Source: Rhabditophanes sp. KR3021
Taxonomy: Eukaryota; Nematoda; Chromadorea; Rhabditida; Alloionematidae
Reading direction: 5' to 3'
DNA: 64,000 bases
Assembly (NCBI GenBank): GCA_963281155.1
Contig: CAUJLY010000001.1
Coordinates: 6,758,001 to 6,822,000 of the forward strand
Positions 58,681 through 64,000 of the stretch are shown piece by piece. How positions within the stretch are numbered: the first letter of the stretch is position 1; each line of letters starts with the position of its first letter. Below the pieces are notes generated by a model. It did not search any database. It saw only the letters and a list, made by a program, of their open reading frames with translations, and was not told where the DNA came from. The position numbers and the translations under genes are program-made.

Positions 58681-59643
58681 GTGATTCCTTTTTTGGTGGC
58701 GACTGGGAAGTCGAGTACGACGAACCGGTAGAAAAACCAAAAGCTATTAGGTTTAAGGCATCAAGTTTTGAAAATTTCATTTGCTCAGAAGGTTGGTTTA
58801 TGGAAGATCAAAAATTAAAGCAATTAGTGGAGGAAGATTGTCTGGATGAGCGTGAAATTGATTACTTTAAAGGCAGTTATTTGTTTTGTGATGAAGAACG
58901 GTTAACTGACGCAGTTAAAATATTTGAGGAGCTTGGCGAAAATGACAGTCGACCTTCAGGCATGTATTCAAAGTACACTTTAATTTTTAAAAGCAAATTA
59001 ACTTTACCTAACGAAACCTTGTCATCACTTTCATCCATACTTGATCAAAAGATTACACCCAATATCAAAAGTTTAGGTGAGCAAATTGGTGAATGGGAAA
59101 TGAGAGCTTCGCTGTACAGTCGTTTTGCCAATCATTACCAAAGTAAGGTAGAACATCTAAAGTATTTGATTCTGCTGGCTTCAATTAATGATTATTCCCA
59201 ATATTGGATGATGTTTGATGAACTAATAGAAATTGTATGTAAATTAGTTAGGTGTTTATAATTGCTGTTTTTAGGGTTTGGATAACTTGAAAATCGGATG
59301 CAGGATGAGAGCATATCATTTGTTACAAAATGAAGCCATACATTCACTAGGATTTTTCAAAGATGTCAAGTTGAAGAAAGCCGACCAGTTAAAGAAACAA
59401 ATCGACAGAGACTATTCAAAAGAGGAAGTAGAAAATGCTGAACTTCAACTATGTAAAGACATAATTGACGACGGAAATTTTGTTTTGGAAAATGACGAAG
59501 AAATACCACCGCCACATGCTTGTAGAATTGATGGATTGATCAAAACAAGCCATTCCATTCAGTTGATGATTACTAACTTTGTTGAGCGTTACCCATTTCT
59601 CTTTGAAGGTAAAGGAAGTTCTATCCTGTTACAATTGCTATAA
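58677..59643 (+). CDS. C8orf76-like protein (tentative)
   Basis: Exon 1 is 58677-59234 and exon 2 is 59275-59643 (phase 0, 40-nt intron), giving 308 aa. The N terminus (SDSFFGGDWEVEYDEP) and YFKGSYLFCDEERLTDAVKI, which looks like one TPR-like helix pair, are reminiscent of metazoan C8orf76, a poorly studied TPR-containing protein. The rest is helical. A third exon is possible: a GT at 59609 and an acceptor TTTGTTCAG at about 59662 would replace the last residues with FEDLIVIC*. The ATG overlaps the COA4 stop. Homology is from memory and weak. Function is unknown. Confidence 0.6.
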
Positions 59644-59699
59644 TTTAATTTGTTTGTTCAGACTTAATTGTTATCTGTTGAGAAGAATTTTTGTTAATA

Positions 59700-60269
59700 A
59701 AAGTTACTTTTATGTATTACCATCGTCTGTTATTTTGTACTTTCCCTTAAGTTTTTGTTGCCAAACATAGTTAAAAGAAGGTTATAAAAATCGGTATATG
59801 ACATTACTTGATCTAAATTAATTAGCGTTTACTTATCACATGATTATCTATTTGATAACTGATTTAAATTTTGACAAAAGGAATTTAATTCATTGAAGTC
59901 ATGGATGAAAAACTAGTCTTTTATTATGATTATATAAATTGCCTATATTTAATTTTTCACTTCTAATAATAAACAAATGAACATAATAAAACAACTCATA
60001 AGCACATCTTTAACAACTCTTTAATTATTGTCTAATAACACCATAAAACTTTTGAACATCCCACAAATTCAATTTTTGTAACTTCCTTTAATGATCTGCG
60101 CACTGATAATCAATGTTATACTACCTGAGAAGACATATATCATATGTGTAGTTTATAAAAATGATAGTAAAACATGTTAAATTAGCAAAAAGTTAATAGT
60201 TAATTATTGCGCATTTTCAGACTTTGTTATACAATTTAAATATTTATTCTTGAATTATCATATCTAAAA
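59700..60269. other. Intergenic
   Basis: AT-rich 3' and 5' flanks; AATAAAAG at 59696-59703 is a likely poly(A) signal of the C8orf76-like gene. Nothing else seen. Confidence 0.45.
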
Positions 60270-60898
60270 ATGGGTGTAAAAGATTCACTCGTGGCTATGT
60301 TGGGGGATTTTGTGCAGATGAATAAGAACCCTGAATATAGATCTAAGACTGATCTGTCACAGTCAATTACATCTTTGAATAAAACTGAAAAAAATCCTGT
60401 AGTATCAGAGATTGTTCGGAGTGAAATAGATACTGACAGTATTCGAAGACATTCGATATCTATTCACGTGGGATCAGTAAGTAAACATAAAGTCGATACA
60501 ATAACAAGTAATTTCAGGATGGTCCTACAGACGCTGTTGTCCGCCATCGAACATATTCAGTTTCAAACCGAGCTTCTTTATACAATCGCGACAAAGCATA
60601 TAGCGAAAACAAGGAAGTCGCTGCACTTGCTAAAATGTCAAAGCGTAATTCTACGGGCATGATTGATGTACCTCAGAGATTTATTGATAAATTGGAAGTA
60701 AATGAAACATCGCCACCAAAAACTCCAACAGGACAACCCTCTTATAGACTTTTCAGCAAAGCCAGACCTAAAAGTGTTGCTTTGTCTGAAGATGAGGAAG
60801 GTTTTGAAAAAAGTTTCAATGGAACAGCTCACCCTATTGTTGAAGAAAGTGAAGAACTCGAAAATACTCCTATTAATCATCACCATAAAACTAATTAA
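60270..60898 (+). CDS. Disordered Ser/Thr-rich protein, unknown
   Basis: Exons 60270-60476 and 60518-60898 join in phase 0 (41-nt GTAAGT...TTTCAG intron) and give 195 aa. Reading through the intron ends early, so splicing is needed. The chain is polar and low in hydrophobics, with basic-Ser patches (IRRHSISIHVGS, VRHRTYSVSNRASLYNRDK, MSKRNSTG) that look like basophilic-kinase sites, Pro-directed sites (ETSPPKTPTGQPS) and an acidic C terminus (SEDEEGFEKSF). It may be a scaffold or signalling adaptor. I recognise no family. Confidence 0.6.
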
Positions 60899-61200
60899 CT
60901 AATAAACGAATGGCTATATATTTGTTGATAATGAATAAACTAATTAAAAATTGTTCGGTAGACTATGCAAAATGTATTGCACTTTAATTTCCATAAATAC
61001 ATTTATTTGACGGTTTAATAGCAGCGTTTGATCTATCGAGTTCCACATCATAAATTGTTGCAGCAGTTTAAATTAATATACAATACTTATTTAGCGTTAG
61101 TGCTTCAAAAGAAGATGCTTCTTTCCAACCTCAACAACAAACATCGTTTTAGAACTTACAACAACGAACATAGTTCAGAAGTTTATTTATTTTCTAAACT
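60899..61200. other. Intergenic
   Basis: About 300 bp; AATAAA-like signals near 60931 and 60997, then the upstream region of the Sec3 gene. No other feature. Confidence 0.4.
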
Positions 61201-63164
61201 ATGAGTACTGCCTTAAGGTCAACTTTGCAGAAAGATGTGTTTGCTCCTGACGGAGACCGTTTAATGGCAGTTGCTCACGTAAAGAACGAGGGAAAAAAGA
61301 AGAAGAAGGAGATGTTTCTTTGTTTAGTTGGTATGTCTATTTTCTAATAAATTAACAAGCATTTTCAGTGTCAACGGAAACGTCAATATCAATAAAACTT
61401 GCGCTGATCAAAGCTTCCGACGATGGTTTCAAGAAAAAAGAACATTTCAAACTACAGGATGTTACTATTGTTGATGGAATTCACCCACGTCGAGCAACTA
61501 CAGACTTCGAAATGAATATTTTGGATAAGCACTTCAAATTGTCTTGCGCAACGTATGACGATAAAGAGAACTTTATCAAGCAAATGTTTAAGATGGTTAA
61601 TTTATATTTACCAGTTCAGAAGCCTGATTTTATCAATGTGTCTTTGCCAGTGGATGAGCCTATTGGACCAATGGTCCTGAATGATTTGAATGACAGTATT
61701 GTCAAGGAGAATTTTGGTGATTATCAGCCAATTTCCGCAAAAGAAGAATCTGATTTCAGAAAAATGCTTGACAGTTACCAGTTAACTATCGGGGACGCTG
61801 AATTATTCTCATCGCACCTTACTGAAAGAGTTCTTGAACTAGACGAAGCAAATATGGAAAGCATTCGAGGATCCGAGCACACCGTACCAGATGTCATCAA
61901 CGCCATAGATTCAGCCTTAGATCGAGAAGTAAGAATGATCGAAGAAATATTAAATGACTTTGATGGAAAATTAGCTTTTATGAACGAGAGTGTTGAATTA
62001 ATGGAGGAAAAAGATAGCTTGGCGAACCAAGAAAAGAAGAATCAACGTTTACTGCTTGAAGAATTGACTAATTTGATTAATTCAATAGATTCAGTCTGTG
62101 CCGAAGATTTGTTTATTTTGGAAAATGCTAGTTTGAACGATCCAGCTGCAGTTAATGCTTGCACACATGCAGCGAAAGCTATTCAGGCGTTGATTAAAGA
62201 ACAATCGCCGTTGTCACAGATGGCTGCTTATGCTAGTCATTTGAATAAGCTAAATAAGGTGACTGATGTGTTTGTAGACAAATTGCTAGCTCATTTGTCT
62301 CCGTTATTTTCAAATTCAACAGGTTTTTCGGAAAGTGATGCTTATGAACTGTCATTACGAAAACAATCTCAGCGTTTTCATGCTTTGAATGTATTTTCGG
62401 ATTTGATTTTATGGTTAAAGCAAACGAGACACGGTGTTTATCAAGCAACTATTCAGAAATATGTTGAATCGACTAAAATAGTTTACAAAAGAGATTTAGC
62501 TAATTTCTTTGATACTTTAAACAGACACTTGCTAAAAGGAGCTTCAATTTCGGAAAAAGCCAAGGCATCAACTTTATCAAAATCGACGCTTTCGTCTGAT
62601 CGTAGTTTATCTTCACGATTTACCGATGAAGAAAATCACATTCTTCAATTACTCGATACTGCTTTATTTGAAGTAAGTTCTGTTGTAGAGACAGAACAAA
62701 AGTTTTGCACACGTTTCTTTCATGTTCATACTGATATATTCTCTTCAATTGAGACTCAGTCACTTGCTTCAAATGACAGCAACTCAAGATTAATGGATAA
62801 ACAGTTGACAGACCAAGTCCGAATTATCGTAGCCCCGCTTTTTGATGCGGTCAATTCTCATTTGGAACAATTTGCGGCTTCGTGTTGTAGACAAAATGCT
62901 TTTGCGGCGATCAGTTTATTTGTATCCATGTCCAAGAAGATTGGCATGTATCAAAATACCGCTTCTTACTTTTCCGTCATATACGGAAGATTAATGGTAT
63001 TAGTGAAACGACAATTTGACCAATTTATGGAAGATGAGATGGGAAGGTTCCGTGATGTCAAATTAGTCAAAAGAACCAGAATAGGAATATTGGATTCAAT
63101 AGACAGATTCTATACTTTGGCTGTGGTCGCAGAAAAGGCGATTCTAGGTATTTTATTAAATTAA
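61201..63164 (+). CDS. EXOC1: Exocyst complex component 1 / Sec3 (short form)
   Basis: Sec3 marks sites of exocytosis and helps tether secretory vesicles at the plasma membrane. Exon 1 is 61201-61330 and exon 2 is 61369-63164 (phase 1, 38-nt intron); 641 aa. The N terminus holds the Sec3 PIP2-binding PH-like domain (ALRSTLQKDVFAPDGDRLMA; LQDVTIVDGI; DFEMNILDKHFKLSC). The middle is the coiled-coil/CorEx region (DEANMESIRGSEHTVPDVIN; LEELTNLINSID), then helical bundle segments. Family members usually reach ~850-900 aa, so this copy lacks about 200 C-terminal residues. A short alternative last exon is possible (GT at 63149, acceptor at 63171, ending AILE*), but it does not restore the missing part. 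No continuation was found downstream. Confidence 0.85.
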
Positions 63165-63184
63165 AAATAGAGTAAAATTGTGGG

Positions 63185-63819
63185 TTGAAATGGATCATTT
63201 ATGGACTTCTGGATGTTCTCCTAATTTAACAGTTTGATTAGCATCTAAAATTACCTAAAGATTAGTTTTGCAATTTCATCTTTTCTTTCTGGAAACAATT
63301 GAATGACAATTTCATGAGTTGGCTCTCCTGAGTCAATGTTTGCAACATTGGCACTACAGTAGTCAGTTAAAATATCCTCGATGTTTAAGGCATGACTTTT
63401 AGAAGCATAAGTCTATTTCAAGCCGATCATTTCTTTTCCAGCAATGAATACTTTGTGTATTAAGCATTCTGGTAGATACAGATCCAGCAGACGGATTGAT
63501 TGAGTCTTTGGTTGCAGCCATCAAAGACTTTTCAACGATAGCTGCATATCTTTGTGACAATTCCTCCCAATATAAAACTTCGACAAATCCTTTATTACTA
63601 AAGTCTTTTAGCAACTTTCTTACTCTTCTTGAACTTTTCTAATTCAGCTGCAGCTGCTTCAGAATTATGCTGGCTAATTCTTTTATCTTTATCATCAGTC
63701 ATTGCAATGTAGTAATGCTTATTGTTCTCACACATGAAGTAATAAACAATGTACTCTCCTCCCAAAGCAGTGAAATCATTCCTTATACATAACACCGGAA
63801 ATGAGGCGATGTTGTGCAA
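63185..63819 (-). CDS. Unassigned minus-strand gene, structure unresolved
   Basis: Minus-strand coding signal appears in several frames. Segments include SFPVLCIRNDFTALGGEYIV and ENNKHYYIAMTDDKDKRISQ near 63640-63819, then FSNKGFVEVLYWEELSQRYA near 63550-63600, then QSIRLLDLYLPECLIHK|TYASKSHALNIEDIL. The last join uses a perfect 39-nt GT-AG intron (GTATTC...AAATAG). The gene ends IVIQLFPERKDEIAKLIF near 63260. At least one junction (near 63600) and a shift near 63530 could not be explained by consensus introns. No family was recognised. The first exon may lie upstream of 63819 or past the window. Read as one real but imperfectly modelled gene, convergent with Sec3. Confidence 0.45.
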
Positions 63820-64000
63820 CTAAAATAGATGAGTAGTTAAATTAAATTAGGAGCTAAATATGATAACACATACAATGTCTTGCAGCTAATATTTATATTT
63901 AGTGTAGAACAAGATATTGAGAGAAGACATGATGGTGATGATGAGTGTATCCGTCATTTTGAATGTCCAAAGCATTAAAAAACAGTTGCTGTCAAAGTCT

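Overview
This is a gene-dense, AT-rich window from a small animal genome, almost certainly a nematode. The pointers are very short introns (many 38-50 nt, with TTTTAG or TTTCAG acceptors), two tandem DUF229 genes, nematode-style serpentine receptors, an LRAT-domain protein, and a beta-tubulin with Phe at position 200. Several start codons sit only 2-10 nt after an acceptor-like TTTTAG/TTTCAG, as expected for spliced-leader trans-splicing. The clade cannot be fixed from the window alone. I rebuilt exon structures by hand; every multi-exon model below was checked for reading phase.

Layout. 0-3.5 kb: TAF6 converging on an intronless protein with three CUT-like domains. 5.2-9.1 kb: a small secreted Cys-rich (DUF19-like) gene, an intact EB-like Cys-rich secreted gene, a decayed transposase-like ORF, and the 3' half of a second EB-like gene beyond it. 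10.5-13.4 kb: a small single-pass membrane protein and a coiled-coil protein divergent from the tRNA-dihydrouridine synthase DUS4L. 14 kb: a CUB-like exon relic. 15.4-17 kb: beta-tubulin with a damaged splice donor. 17-18.7 kb: a secreted multi-coiled-coil gene carrying a one-base frameshift. 19-25.3 kb: a 7TM receptor, an SLC49-like transporter, a DAPIT-like mitochondrial peptide, and UQCRB, whose long intron holds a broken TTLL-like relic. 25.6-30.7 kb: the DUF229 tandem pair. 32-43.4 kb: an HSD17B12-like reductase, a BTB-BACK-Kelch protein, a frameshifted 7TM receptor, an LRAT protein, a tiny IQ-motif protein and an F-box protein. 43.4-51 kb: a gene desert with a tandem repeat, two CTCF-like GC motifs and an old coding-like relic. 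51-53.8 kb: tropomodulin, with antisense ORFs in its first intron. 54-55.8 kb: the intact paralogue of the 17-kb secreted gene, ending in Thr-rich tandem repeats. 56-57.8 kb: an IgGFc-binding-like secreted protein. 58.4-59.7 kb: COA4 and a C8orf76-like gene overlapping by ATGA. 60-63.2 kb: a disordered phosphoprotein-like gene and exocyst Sec3 (EXOC1). 63.2-63.8 kb: an incomplete minus-strand gene.

The housekeeping genes (TAF6, DUS4L, tubulin, UQCRB, COA4, Sec3, tropomodulin) do not form one pathway. Lineage-specific secreted and receptor genes lie between them, with many lesions (frameshifts, relics). The most likely undescribed system is the secreted Gly/Tyr/His-rich plus coiled-coil family at 17.1-18.7 and 54.1-55.8 kb. 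All calls rest on reading the sequence and on remembered family features; no database search was run.
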